A DNA stretch of 64,000 nt from positions 28,551-92,550 of the forward strand of contig SHZW01000007.1 in the NCBI GenBank assembly GCA_009692155.1, read 5' to 3'. Positions 9,043 to 18,000 of this stretch are shown piece after piece. Numbering within the stretch: the stretch's first letter is position 1; every line of letters begins with the position of its first letter. The position numbers and the translations under genes are program-made. The stretch is from Nitrospiraceae bacterium. GTDB taxonomy: Bacteria > Nitrospirota > Nitrospiria > Nitrospirales > Nitrospiraceae. The notes under the pieces are model-generated. The model was not told the origin of the DNA, did not search any database, and worked only from the letters and a program-made list of their open reading frames with translations.

Positions 9043-9063
9043 CCCGGAACAACCAGACCCTAG

Positions 9064-9624
9064 CTACTCCTTCGTCCAATATGCATCGTCCGAGTACCCC
9101 AGCGCCTTGCCTTCATAGATGATGCGAATGGTTTTCTGCCCGTGGCTTTTCCCCTCTTCAACCTCCACCGTAAAGCTGATCGCCGACATGATGGTATCGC
9201 CGAAATGCTCGTTCATCCAGCGCTGGATCGCCGGGGCGTAGACATCCGTCGCCTCATGTATACGATAGATCGAACCAATGTTCCATCGCACCGGAGGAGC
9301 GTTCAAGGGATTTAACGTACCGGAACTCAGGTCTAGTTGGTCTTCCAGACATTTCTGCAATTTCTTCTCCAGCGGCGCCTGCCCGCTCAGGACCGACCCG
9401 ATGCGAACGACCATCGGGCCGCAAGCCTTGGACAGAGACTCCAACGTTGCTCCCTTTTTTGCCGCCGCCTTATTGGCTATATCCAGCGTCGGCTTCCGCT
9501 TGTCATAGCTCTCCTGAGCAATCGCATCCTCCGCGCTGCTTGTTATTGCTGCGAAAGCCGGGGTACTGAACCATATCCCCATAACAATGAAGATTCCCAG
9601 AACCATAACAACCGTTCTTCTCAT
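9064..9624 (-). CDS. Secreted hypothetical protein
   Basis: A 186-residue protein starting at ATG 9624, preceded by GGGAGG at a good distance. A signal peptide covers about residues 1-26 (hydrophobic core VMVLGIFIVMGIWF, cleavage after PAFA). The mature part has two cysteines (KACGPM and KKLQKCLE), a helical middle and a C-terminal region that may be beta (ISFTVEVEEGKSHG). I recognise no family. It stands alone between decayed DNA and the cupin gene. Confidence 0.75.
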   Translation of the reverse strand: MRRTVVMVLGIFIVMGIWFSTPAFAAITSSAEDAIAQESYDKRKPTLDIANKAAAKKGATLESLSKACGPMVVRIGSVLSGQAPLEKKLQKCLEDQLDLSSGTLNPLNAPPVRWNIGSIYRIHEATDVYAPAIQRWMNEHFGDTIMSAISFTVEVEEGKSHGQKTIRIIYEGKALGYSDDAYWTKE

Positions 9625-9813
9625 GATATTATGCCTCCCATTGACCACCGATGACCACCGACAGCACATGTACGGCACTCAGAGCTGCCGTCTAGCTCAT
9701 TGCCTCAGACTGAAGCGATCAGACTTTCCCTCAGGCTATCCCAAGGAGGGTGCTCACGTAGGCGATCTCGCCGGTGCCATTACCGTCACCGTTCCGTTGA
9801 GTGCGCGGTAAAG

Positions 9814-10131
9814 TCAGGGGTTCGGGGCGACAAAGACCAGAACTTTCAACCGGGCATTCGTGTGGTTGCGGACGCCATGCTCGTCCCCGGCCGGCGCAAT
9901 CGTCCCGTCGCCCGGTCCTAGAACCTGCTTCTCGTCCCCGACCTGGAACGTCCCTTTTCCTTCCAGCACCAGGTAGACCTTGTCCTGTTCTCCGTGAATG
10001 TGCCCCTTCTGTTCCTGCCCGGGCTCGAAACAGTAGATATCACAAAAAAACCGTGCGGTTTGAAAGATATTGTTCTTCTTCATCTTTTCACTGCTAAACT
10101 TCTGATAATCAGCAAGATTAATCACTGTCAT
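9814..10131 (-). CDS. Small cupin-domain protein
   Basis: A 105-residue single-domain cupin. Motif 1 is PGQEQKGHIHGEQDKVYLVLEG (two His, Glu and Gln around the metal site) and motif 2 is PGDGTIAPAGDEHGVRN with the third His. Such proteins bind a metal ion and may be sensors or enzymes; the substrate cannot be told. Its ATG overlaps the stop of the CCG-domain gene upstream (ATGA), so the two are co-translated. Confidence 0.88.
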   Translation of the reverse strand: MTVINLADYQKFSSEKMKKNNIFQTARFFCDIYCFEPGQEQKGHIHGEQDKVYLVLEGKGTFQVGDEKQVLGPGDGTIAPAGDEHGVRNHTNARLKVLVFVAPNP

Positions 10132-11027
10132 GTAGCGGGTGCTCCTTGTTTTTCCATCCGTTTGAGAATCGACTCAACGGATATGAGATGGTGTGACAGG
10201 CCAAGTTCCTTCGCGGGAATGCCCATCGCAAGGCCGATCAGCTGGGGAAGATGCAGGATCGGCATGTCCAGCCTGGTGCCGACGGCCTTCCCTGCCCGTT
10301 CCTGGTAAATGTCCAGACTCATGTGGCAGAGCGGACAGGGGGTGACCATAAAGTCTGCCCCTCCATCCTTGGCCTCTTTCATGTTGGCGCCGGCCATCGC
10401 CACGGCGATCGCTTCCTTTTCCAGGATGATGGGGAACCCGCAGCACTTGGTCCGTCCTGCGTAGGCGACCGATTCCCCTCCCACCGCCTGAATGACCTTC
10501 TCCAGTGAAGTCGGATTCTCGGGATCGTCGAAGCCGACGTCCCATGAAGGCCGCAGGATGTAGCAGCCATAGAACGGCGCCACGCGGAAATCCTTGAACG
10601 GAACGCGTATGTGCCGCCGCAGCTCCTGGAGTCCGATGTCGCGGACGATGATCCAGAGAAGATGCTTCACCTGAACCGTGCCGCGATAGGCCAGCCCTTC
10701 GGGCGCCAGCAGTGTGTTGATCCGATCCAGCAAACCGGGTTCCTGTTTGAGTCGCTTGTTGGCGGCGCCCATCACGCCCTGGCAGGTGCCACAGATCGTC
10801 ATGACATCCAATCCCAGCTGTTCTGCTTGGGCAAAGGTGCGGGCATTCAAGGCCAACGCCGCATCGGGATTGGCTTCTGTGACAACCCCGGCGCCGCAGC
10901 AGGCCGCAGCCGTCAACTCGACGACATCAATCCCCAACCGGCCGATGATGGCCATGGTGGATTGATAGAGTTCCGGGGTCGCTCCTTGCGCCGCGCATCC
11001 CGGGTAGAGAGCAAATTTGAACGGCAT
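10128..11027 (-). CDS. CCG-domain iron-sulfur protein (HdrB / SdhE-like subunit)
   Basis: 299 residues with two cysteine-rich CCG domains. The first has C11, CC at 43-44 and CGTC (79, 82); the second has C155, CC at 195-196 and CPLC (231, 234). This is the layout of heterodisulfide reductase subunit B and of the SdhE subunit that replaces a membrane anchor in non-classical succinate dehydrogenase/fumarate reductase. An SdhB-like iron-sulfur protein at 12777-13748 on the same strand supports the latter role. It probably carries noncubane Fe-S clusters and mediates electron transfer to a membrane or soluble partner. An Hdr-like role without Sdh remains possible. Confidence 0.85.
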   Translation of the reverse strand: MPFKFALYPGCAAQGATPELYQSTMAIIGRLGIDVVELTAAACCGAGVVTEANPDAALALNARTFAQAEQLGLDVMTICGTCQGVMGAANKRLKQEPGLLDRINTLLAPEGLAYRGTVQVKHLLWIIVRDIGLQELRRHIRVPFKDFRVAPFYGCYILRPSWDVGFDDPENPTSLEKVIQAVGGESVAYAGRTKCCGFPIILEKEAIAVAMAGANMKEAKDGGADFMVTPCPLCHMSLDIYQERAGKAVGTRLDMPILHLPQLIGLAMGIPAKELGLSHHLISVESILKRMEKQGAPAT

Positions 11028-11540
11028 AGTCGTGTAATCTTATCAAGAACGGACAGTCAGATTCTTCTTCGCGGCAGAGTATAGCGGCACAGGAAAGAGA
11101 AGTCACGACCAGGTGTGTGCGCAATGCCTGGCACAGTTGTTGCGTTTACCGCGCGCAAATTATTTTTCGCAAGGGGTCTTGCGAAGCCGCATCGCAAGGC
11201 GTAGGCTTTGACCATCTCACCTAGCATTTCACCGCGCCCGAGCCACTCGGGCAGATGGAAAGGAGGGTTGGGAAATGACCGAACTCACTCCACCTGACTA
11301 CTTGGACTTGCCGACGGTTGCCCTTAGCATGCGAGAGGACTCTTTCGCCTAGGCACTGGATCGTGGGGCATTCTGCGGAGCGGTCTTTGGCCGGCTGCCC
11401 TTTGGGCATCGTACCCGCAATGAATGCGCCTTAGCCTGCCCCAGTCAGGCCGTTCCGGTTACAGCCAGGCAGAGTCTGCTCCGAACCGATCGGCAGGCGA
11501 TGACAGCTCACCATAGGGATCAGGAGACGTCACAAGCGCC
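11028..11540. other. Gene-poor stretch with a short candidate peptide
   Basis: Apart from the 25-codon candidate at 11275-11352 and a small GCCCGAG/CTCGGGC hairpin at 11236-11252, I see no protein-coding signal. The plus strand ends at the strong terminator at 11541-11581, which suggests that a plus-strand transcript crosses the region. Confidence 0.4.
11275..11352 (+). CDS. Candidate 25-residue peptide
   Basis: AAAGGAGGG lies seven or so bases before an ATG that opens a short frame, MTELTPPDYLDLPTVALS then MREDSFA and TAG. The ribosome binding site is unusually good for chance and a small hairpin sits just before it. There is no homology I can recall and no neighbouring modification enzyme, so a leader peptide, a small protein or a truncated gene start are all possible. 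Confidence 0.25.
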   Translation: MTELTPPDYLDLPTVALSMREDSFA

Positions 11541-11581
11541 CACGAGGGGCCATCGTTCCGGACGATGGCCCCTCGTGTTTT
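11541..11581 (+). terminator. Strong Rho-independent terminator, 16-bp stem
   Basis: CACGAGGGGCCATCGT, loop TCCGG, ACGATGGCCCCTCGTG, then TTTT. All 16 pairs are perfect and the T-run is on the plus strand only. No established plus-strand gene lies upstream, so it points to an unannotated transcript ending here. Confidence 0.75.
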
Positions 11582-11680
11582 GAGAACACCGTGATGCTGC
11601 CGGACGTTTTCCAGAGCTGTCTTGACTCCTCTGCCTGTTTGACGAAAATCGTCCGCATTCACCACGTGGAGGAACGCCGC

Positions 11681-11926
11681 ATGCCATCGGTAAGCGTCAA
11701 CGATTTGGATCTGAATTCTTCGGAAGCGATCCGCGTGACCCTCGAGAAGTTCCCGGGCGAACGCGTGACGCTGAACTTAATCGGCGGAGGAGAGCTGTAA
11801 GGCTTGGTCTCCAGGATCGGCACGACGGCGCTCTGCATCACGGAGCTGACAGGCAGGGAGTTTTTCGATGCCGTGGTCCGGCTGGATCACATTAGTGCCG
11901 TGACGGTGAAGATGCGGAATAAATAG
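11681..11926 (+). pseudogene. Small protein gene interrupted by one in-frame stop
   Basis: GGAGGAA sits ahead of ATG 11681. The frame reads MPSVSVNDLDLNSSEAIRVT and so on to GGGEL, hits TAA at 11798-11800, and continues in the same frame for 41 more codons (GLVSRIGTTALCITELTGRE, then FFDAVVRLDHISAVTVKMRN) to TAG at 11926. The intact product would be about 81 residues. The reading sense on both sides and the position of TAA where CAA would fit suggest a single C-to-T nonsense mutation. The beta-rich pattern could be a small barrel, but I cannot name a family. Confidence 0.6.
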
Positions 11927-11960
11927 CTCGGCGCGTCCCCTGCCTGTCACGATCAGAACG

Positions 11961-12335
11961 TCACCCGTATTCTTCCTTCAGGCTGGTCCGGGCGACGCCA
12001 TGCCCATGGCCCAGCCAGTCGCTGGAAAATATCATTTCAATCGCGGTTCCCCGTTCGTTGATCAGCCGGGAATATCCGAAGACTTGTGCGGCTGTGTGCC
12101 GGCCCAGCAGTTCATTTATATTGGCCCCAAAAAACAACGACTCGGCGCCGATATCGGCGGCGGTGAGTTTCGTGTATGGGCCCGCCACCGTTTCACCGGT
12201 CGGCAGGGAGACGCTCACCGAGCGATGCCACAGACTGCGGGTGCCCGTGAGGACGGAGCCGCTGTGAAGATCGACGAATTCAACCGTACGGGTGCACGCG
12301 ACGAAAAGCAGCGCGACGAGCCTACCCGATGACAA
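11961..12335 (-). CDS. Hypothetical lipoprotein-like protein with TTG start
   Basis: 124 residues. The best start is TTG 12335, which overlaps the end of the upstream gene by 14 bases; it yields a short hydrophobic N-terminus ending LLFVAC, which could be a lipobox. ATG alternatives would lie deeper inside the upstream gene. The rest (SGSVLTGTRSLWHRSVSVSL, GPYTKLTAADIGAESL, and so on) appears beta-rich; no family recognised. It is third in a row after the SdhB-like gene. Confidence 0.6.
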   Translation of the reverse strand: MSSGRLVALLFVACTRTVEFVDLHSGSVLTGTRSLWHRSVSVSLPTGETVAGPYTKLTAADIGAESLFFGANINELLGRHTAAQVFGYSRLINERGTAIEMIFSSDWLGHGHGVARTSLKEEYG

Positions 12336-12777
12336 TGGCGCCGCCACGGGCGTCCCGCGTGTCACCGAACATCGTCACGACACCGGCGATGCGGCAGAGG
12401 TGGGAGGTAATTTCCAGCAGCTGCCCTTTGTGGGTATAGAGTTTGCCCTGCAGGATTTGCGCTTTGTCACGGTCCGTCACGCTGGCTTCAAGCACGGTGT
12501 CCCCCGTTTCCTTATCGTCGAGTTTCAGCCAGGGGGCGCTCCCGTACAGCGAGGGGGTGGCGGCGGCGGCGCTGAACGCAAACCGATCGTCCATATTGAA
12601 TTTCCATTCATTGTGGCGCAGGTGGGCGACCTGATGGCCCGATGCATTGTACAGATCCATCGTCAGTATGAGCTGATCGTTTTCTGAAACGATCTCCAGC
12701 ACGATTTGTTCCTTTCCGTGGATCGCCAGGACGCCGTTCGTGTTGCGGAAGCTATTCGATCCGATCGCCAGGTCCAT
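12322..12777 (-). CDS. Hypothetical protein coupled to the SdhB-like gene
   Basis: 151 residues beginning MDLAIGSNSFRNTNGVLAI. The ATG shares its A with the TGA of the upstream iron-sulfur gene (TGATG), so translation is coupled. The sequence is beta-rich and soluble (EQIVLEIVSENDQLILTMDL; HLRHNEWKFNMDD), with no signal peptide and no cofactor motif. I do not recognise a family. The long frame extending up to 13110 is a shadow of sdhB. Confidence 0.7.
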   Translation of the reverse strand: MDLAIGSNSFRNTNGVLAIHGKEQIVLEIVSENDQLILTMDLYNASGHQVAHLRHNEWKFNMDDRFAFSAAAATPSLYGSAPWLKLDDKETGDTVLEASVTDRDKAQILQGKLYTHKGQLLEITSHLCRIAGVVTMFGDTRDARGGAIVIG

Positions 12778-13748
12778 CAGCCAGCATCCTTCTTCCGCGA
12801 TGCGGCGGCAAAGATCGCGCGGACCCGCGCGATGCCGGAAATGGCCGGCGCAAGCGGGTTGGGCACTTTCCCCTTGCGCAGCATCGCCAAACCCAAGGGC
12901 AGCACTTGCAGGAAGCGCGGCAGATCGAACCCGACGATCTTGATCGGCATCAGCGCTTCGTTGAGCCGTCCATGCTGCCGGATCAGCTCCGTGAACCCTG
13001 TGATGTGTCGCGCACCGCCGGTGGATGCCAGGCCTGCGTCTAGCGCCGATCGTCGCAATCGGATGATGGCCTCCATCGGCTGGACGTCTTTCGGACAGAC
13101 CTCCACGCAAAAATTGCAGCGCGTACAGTCCCAGATGCCATGGTCCTGCTCCAGCACGGTCAGCCGGTGTCGTTTGGCCTCGACCGGCTCACGCGGGTCC
13201 GCCACGAAGCGGTTTGCCTTGGCCAGCGCTGCCGGCCCTAAAAATCCTTTCGAGACTTCATGGACGGTGCAGGCTGCCACGCAGGCGCCGCACATGATGC
13301 AGGCATCGACGTTATGAAATTCGTAACTTTCAGGAGGCAGCCTGTGCTGGGACAGCTTCACAGGGGCTGATGTCTGTGCGGTGGTTGAGAGCCAGGGTGT
13401 GACGTCACGGATCTTGTCCCAAAACGAGGACATGTCGACAACCAGATCCTTGATGACCGGCAGGTTTCGAAGCGGCGCAACGGCCACCCTGCCGTGCCGC
13501 TCCCATTCCCTGCGAACCGGGGTACGGCACGCCAGTTTCTCCGATCCGTTGATGTCCATCGCGCAGGAGCCGCAAATCGCCGATCGGCAGGAATAGCGGA
13601 CGGCCAGGCTGCCATCACACTCATTATTAATGCGGATGAGCGCATCGAGCACGGTGGTGCCCCGCCCGATGTCGAGGTGATATTCCTGCGTGCGGGAGTG
13701 GGAATCGATCTCTGGATTGAACCGTCTGACGAGAAAAGCTAGCCGCAT
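12777..13748 (-). CDS. sdhB: Succinate dehydrogenase / fumarate reductase iron-sulfur subunit
   Basis: 323 residues. A plant-type 2Fe-2S site is formed by C54, C59, C62 and C74 (CRSAICGSC), and two further cluster motifs follow: CIMCGACVAAC at 150-160 and CTRCNFCVEVCPK at 208-220. The C-terminus is about 80 residues longer than in classical SdhB. The protein transfers electrons between the flavoprotein SdhA and a quinone- or CCG-type partner. No sdhA is in the window, so it is either elsewhere or the protein serves another flavoprotein. In an organism using the reductive TCA cycle it would serve fumarate reduction; direction is inferred only. Confidence 0.88.
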   Translation of the reverse strand: MRLAFLVRRFNPEIDSHSRTQEYHLDIGRGTTVLDALIRINNECDGSLAVRYSCRSAICGSCAMDINGSEKLACRTPVRREWERHGRVAVAPLRNLPVIKDLVVDMSSFWDKIRDVTPWLSTTAQTSAPVKLSQHRLPPESYEFHNVDACIMCGACVAACTVHEVSKGFLGPAALAKANRFVADPREPVEAKRHRLTVLEQDHGIWDCTRCNFCVEVCPKDVQPMEAIIRLRRSALDAGLASTGGARHITGFTELIRQHGRLNEALMPIKIVGFDLPRFLQVLPLGLAMLRKGKVPNPLAPAISGIARVRAIFAAASRKKDAG

Positions 13749-13782
13749 GATTGTACGTGACGCGCCACAGGGTACGTGACTT

Positions 13783-14913
13783 CTAGCCCAGTTCGAACGT
13801 TTTCGGGTAGTTCGTCAGGTTGCGACAGCCGTCCCCGGTGACGAGCACCATGTCTTCGATGCGGACGGCGCCGAGCCCCGGATAATAGAGCCCCGGTTCG
13901 ACTGTGACGACCTCGCCCTCCTGCAGAATGGAACCGTTGCGGCTGATGCGCGGGTGCTCGTGAATGTCCAAGCCTACACCGTGGCCGGTGCCGTGGAAAT
14001 ACCCCTGCATGTGGCCGTTCACGACGCCGGTTGCGTACCCGGCTGCGTCGAACCGGTCGCAGATTCCCTGGTGGATCTTCGTTCCGTCGGCTCCGGCTCG
14101 AACCTTGGAGATGGCTTCCTCCTGGGCGTCCTTCACGGTCTGGTAAAGCCGTGTGAGCTCCTGCGAGGCTGCGCCTCTCACGACCGTACGCGACATGTCG
14201 GCAAAATAGCGTGTGACAGCCGAGCGCGGAAAGACGTCGAAAATAATGCTGCGATGTGCCGGAAGCGGACCGCTCCCCTCATCATGCGGGTCGCATGCCT
14301 GATCGCCTCCGGCCACGATCGTGTGCTGCGCCACGCAGTCCCGCTCCATCAGTGCGACGTTGATGAGCTTCTTGATACGCTCGGATGTCAGTGGCTCACT
14401 ATCGAGCCAGAGGTTTCCATCGCGGATGGTTGAGGCGCGAAGCGCGGCGTGCGCGGCGGAGACCGCTGCTTCCGTCGCGCGTTGCGCGTCTTCGATGCAG
14501 CGGATTTCATCGGCAGTCTTGATCGCCCGGCGTTCGTAGAACGGCTCTTTCTTTGTTTCCAGTTGATACCCAAGCGCCTGTAATTTGACGGCGTGTCCAA
14601 AGGGAAAATTTCCAGGCACAAGCAATTGTTTGATGCCATGGTCCTGCAGAACCAGATGCAGGACGTCAACTGAGCCCGGTATGGCGATGCCCTGTGACCG
14701 GGCGCGACGTTCCCATTCTGAATACGACAGGACCTGATCGACCGTCGCCTGGCTTCGCGCGCGATCCATCTCCAGATCGCTCATAAGCAGGATACGTTTC
14801 CCCTTCACGTCCATGAATATAAAGGGGTCTGGAGCGATAAATCGGGTGGCGTAGTAGAGGTTTGAATCAGATTCGCTCGCTGCGATCATGAGAGTCGCGC
14901 GATCACTTGCCAT
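13783..14913 (-). CDS. M24-family Xaa-Pro aminopeptidase-like protein
   Basis: 376 residues. The C-terminal two thirds is a pita-bread metallopeptidase with the five metal ligands visible: Asp in IIFDVFPR, Asp in FADMSRTVV, His in FHGTGHGVGLD, Glu in TVEPGLYY and Glu in VRIEDMVLVT. The N-terminal domain fits creatinase/prolidase. It probably removes amino acids next to proline from peptides. It has its own transcription unit. Confidence 0.9.
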   Translation of the reverse strand: MASDRATLMIAASESDSNLYYATRFIAPDPFIFMDVKGKRILLMSDLEMDRARSQATVDQVLSYSEWERRARSQGIAIPGSVDVLHLVLQDHGIKQLLVPGNFPFGHAVKLQALGYQLETKKEPFYERRAIKTADEIRCIEDAQRATEAAVSAAHAALRASTIRDGNLWLDSEPLTSERIKKLINVALMERDCVAQHTIVAGGDQACDPHDEGSGPLPAHRSIIFDVFPRSAVTRYFADMSRTVVRGAASQELTRLYQTVKDAQEEAISKVRAGADGTKIHQGICDRFDAAGYATGVVNGHMQGYFHGTGHGVGLDIHEHPRISRNGSILQEGEVVTVEPGLYYPGLGAVRIEDMVLVTGDGCRNLTNYPKTFELG

Positions 14914-15009
14914 CGAGGTCTCCCAGGATCGTGGATTGTTGATGCCGGTGCTGCGTCGATCGTTTCACGCGTGGAATTGCATTGATGCTAGCATGGGAAT
15001 TTGAGAGGG

Positions 15010-18000
15010 TCAAGGCAAGGCGGCTGGTGGCTGTGAGCCGGTTGGTGCCGGAGGAACCGGTTTCGGCGCAGGCTTCTCCTCACTGGGACTGATCATTTCA
15101 ACCGGAAGCTTGAGCGTGTTGATCAGGACATCGGCGGCCAGGTGCGCCAGTCCTGTAAGGCCGGCGCCCAGGGATTTGATCGGATGCGATTCGATGCGAG
15201 GATCGGCAAACGATCCTCTGATGTCCAGGAACGCGGTCGTAAATCCCTGGCGCTCCCCCTTGAACAGCATTCCGAACAACGGAATGCTCCGGAGGAGTTT
15301 GGTGTAGGAACCGAACGGGCTCACCACAGCCTCCATGTTGAGCTGGTCTGTCGGGATGTCATAGGAGCCCGCCATGGCAATTTTGACGACGGGGCTGTCA
15401 ATGAGCAGATTGTCCGTCGTGGCGATGCCGTTTCTGATTGTCACCGTGGCGGAGTGCATGTCGATTGGTATCCCCTCCCCCGTCAGATCGAGTTTGCCCT
15501 GCAGCCGGTTCGGAATGTCGAGAATCGTCAGGATTCTTGGAAGCACGATGCCTTTCATAACACGGCTGTTCTTGATTTGGTATTCCACCGTTCCATTCAG
15601 GGTGTTGGCCACGCCGAGGGGGTTCCGGCCGTTGCCCTGCACGGTCGCCGTCAGAAACAAATCGCCGGTTGCGACGATGCGTTGTTTGTCATCGAACAGT
15701 GGGATGAATTTTTCGTACGGCACGGACGTCAGCTGCACCTTGACTTCAGCCTCGGCCGGTTTGCGTTGCGGCAGGCGGACGACGAGGCGGCCGTTGAGGG
15801 TTCCCTCGCCGACCTGTCCGGCGATCTGATTGATGTCCAGGACTTCGTCGCCGATGTTCACGCGGCCGCTCAAGTCGTTGATCGTGAGCTGCTTGTATCG
15901 TCCGAGCATGATGGCGACCGATGCCGTGAGCCGCCCCTTGGCGGCCAGGTCTTCGAGCATGTCCCGCACCGGCGAGCGCTCGCCCTTGGGAATCAGGAGG
16001 TCCAGATCCAGTTCCGGAGACTCTACCTTGAGGTCCAGCGCCGGTTTGGTGTGCCAGTTCCGGATCATGCCCGCCAGCCGCACGAAGTTGCCCTTGATGC
16101 GGAATTCCAAACGCTTGAGATCGGCGCCGTTGCGCAGCAGCTGCATGCGGAGATAGATGTCGGTCAGGGGCGTCTCGAATTTTTTACCGGCCAGCAAGCC
16201 ATCCGTCAGCGCCACCCAGCCCGTCAAGGCCCAAGTCTTCCACTGGGCGCCTTTCCCGCGAAAGTCCAGCGAGATCTCCAGTGTGCCGGCGTCGATATTG
16301 CCCAGGATCATCCCTGGGGGCAGGCCGGCCAGGGGGATCGGGCCGGAAATCAGCGACCCCTTGAACGCGACCGGTGTGCCGAACGTCACCGTACCTTTGC
16401 CGGACATGCGGACCGGGGGCATGATGAAATCAAGGCGCGAGGCGGTTAGAGTCCGGTCGCGTGACAGTGCTGCGTCGAATTCGATGGCTGCCGGCTGGCC
16501 GGCCGGTTTGTGTAACACGCTTGGAATGGTTACAGAGGCATCGTTGAATTCGATGACACCCTTCATCTGGGGTGCAGCCGCCGGACCGGCCAACGAGAGT
16601 GCGATGCCAAGCGGGCCTTGAACGACCGTGTTATCCTGTGCACGGCTGGATATGAGCGAGAGTATCTGATCCGCCGGCGCTCGCGCCCAGACACTGAAGC
16701 CTTGAAACTGCGCAGGCTTTTTAATCGTGACGGAGCCATGCAGTTGGAATTGTGCTCGTCCAAGATTCCCGCTGACCCGATCGAATTTGAGGACAGTATT
16801 TGAATAGACCAGGCGGCCGGTCAGTCCGGTCACGGCTTCCGGAAGCGTGGGGCTCTTCAAGCTCACATTTCGGAGGGCGATCTCAGCTTCAGAAAATGTC
16901 AATCCGTTGGGCTGATTCAGCATCCCGAAGAGCCGGAAGGCGACGTGTGTCTGCCCCTGGATCTTGCGCAGTTGCGCCAGTGGCTTGGCGACAGTTTGCG
17001 ACTCGATGGATGCGGCCAGCGTGGTCACCAGATCTGCCGCTGGCATCGTACCGCTGACGTCCAAATCGAGCGACGGCCCCTGATCGAGGAACGCGATAGC
17101 CAATTTCCCCGCCGTGAGCTGCAAGGGACCGTATTCACCGGTGATGTCGGTGGCCCGCAGACGATCAGGATCGAGCAGCACGGTGCCGGCAAGGTTCTTC
17201 GCGGGGACTTTGTTCCGTCCGAGCAGCGCGTGTCCTTGCTGAATTCGAAATTCACCCGTGACCGAGGCGTGGAGGGTGGGCGCTGTGGAGCCGGTGACGG
17301 TGGCTGTGACAACTTCGACGCTGCCTTTAATCTCCCGCTCCGTCAACAGGCTTTGAAGATGTGGCGGAAGCCACTGAGCGGGAAAACGGGAGAGCAGTTC
17401 GTCCAGACTCACCGTCGTCGCCGACACCGTCAATGCAAACGTCGACTGCCGGGTCATGATGCCTGACAGACTGGCCTGGCCGGTGATCGAAAGATTTTCG
17501 ACGGCGGCCTTCATATCGGAGAGAACCATGTCGTAGCCGGACACACCTGGAACCAGACGGATCTGGCTTTGAAGGTTGGCGGCGCCATGGACCTGGTCGG
17601 GAATCGGTCGAGGCCCGAAGAAGTCCATCATCTGTCGCAGGTCTATGTGCAACAATTCCAGGGCGCCCTGGAATTGCAATGCGGGGAGCTGGGCCGCGTC
17701 AGGCGGGCTGGTGGCACGTGTGACGGTTCCCGTCAGTGACAGGGACGCTGTGACCGGTCCGGCTGGAATTTTCCCGGCGATGCGGATATCCATGGGGAGG
17801 CTACGGGTTTGCGTCATGACGGCGACGTCCAAGTCGGTCAATTCAAGCGTCCGCAAGCCGTCCGGGCGGAATTCGTCAATGACGGTCACGATTCCCTCGG
17901 TCAGTGCCGTTTCCTCGATCAACATGACAAGCCCAAGAGGATTGCCAATCGCGCTATCCGGCTCGGCTCCCCCGCCTCCCCCGCTTCCCGGTGCCAGGAA

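Noticed and set aside
8422..9063. A long plus-strand frame across the decayed patch
   Set aside because: No recognisable protein sequence in this frame; the only PAS-like match lies in a different frame and is partial.
9634..9662. Repeated GACCACCGA words
   Set aside because: Only two copies with a spacing of ten; no phase or inverted arm.
15142..16449. A 435-residue plus-strand frame
   Set aside because: Antisense to the AsmA-like gene, with no domain motif; a shadow frame in GC-rich DNA.
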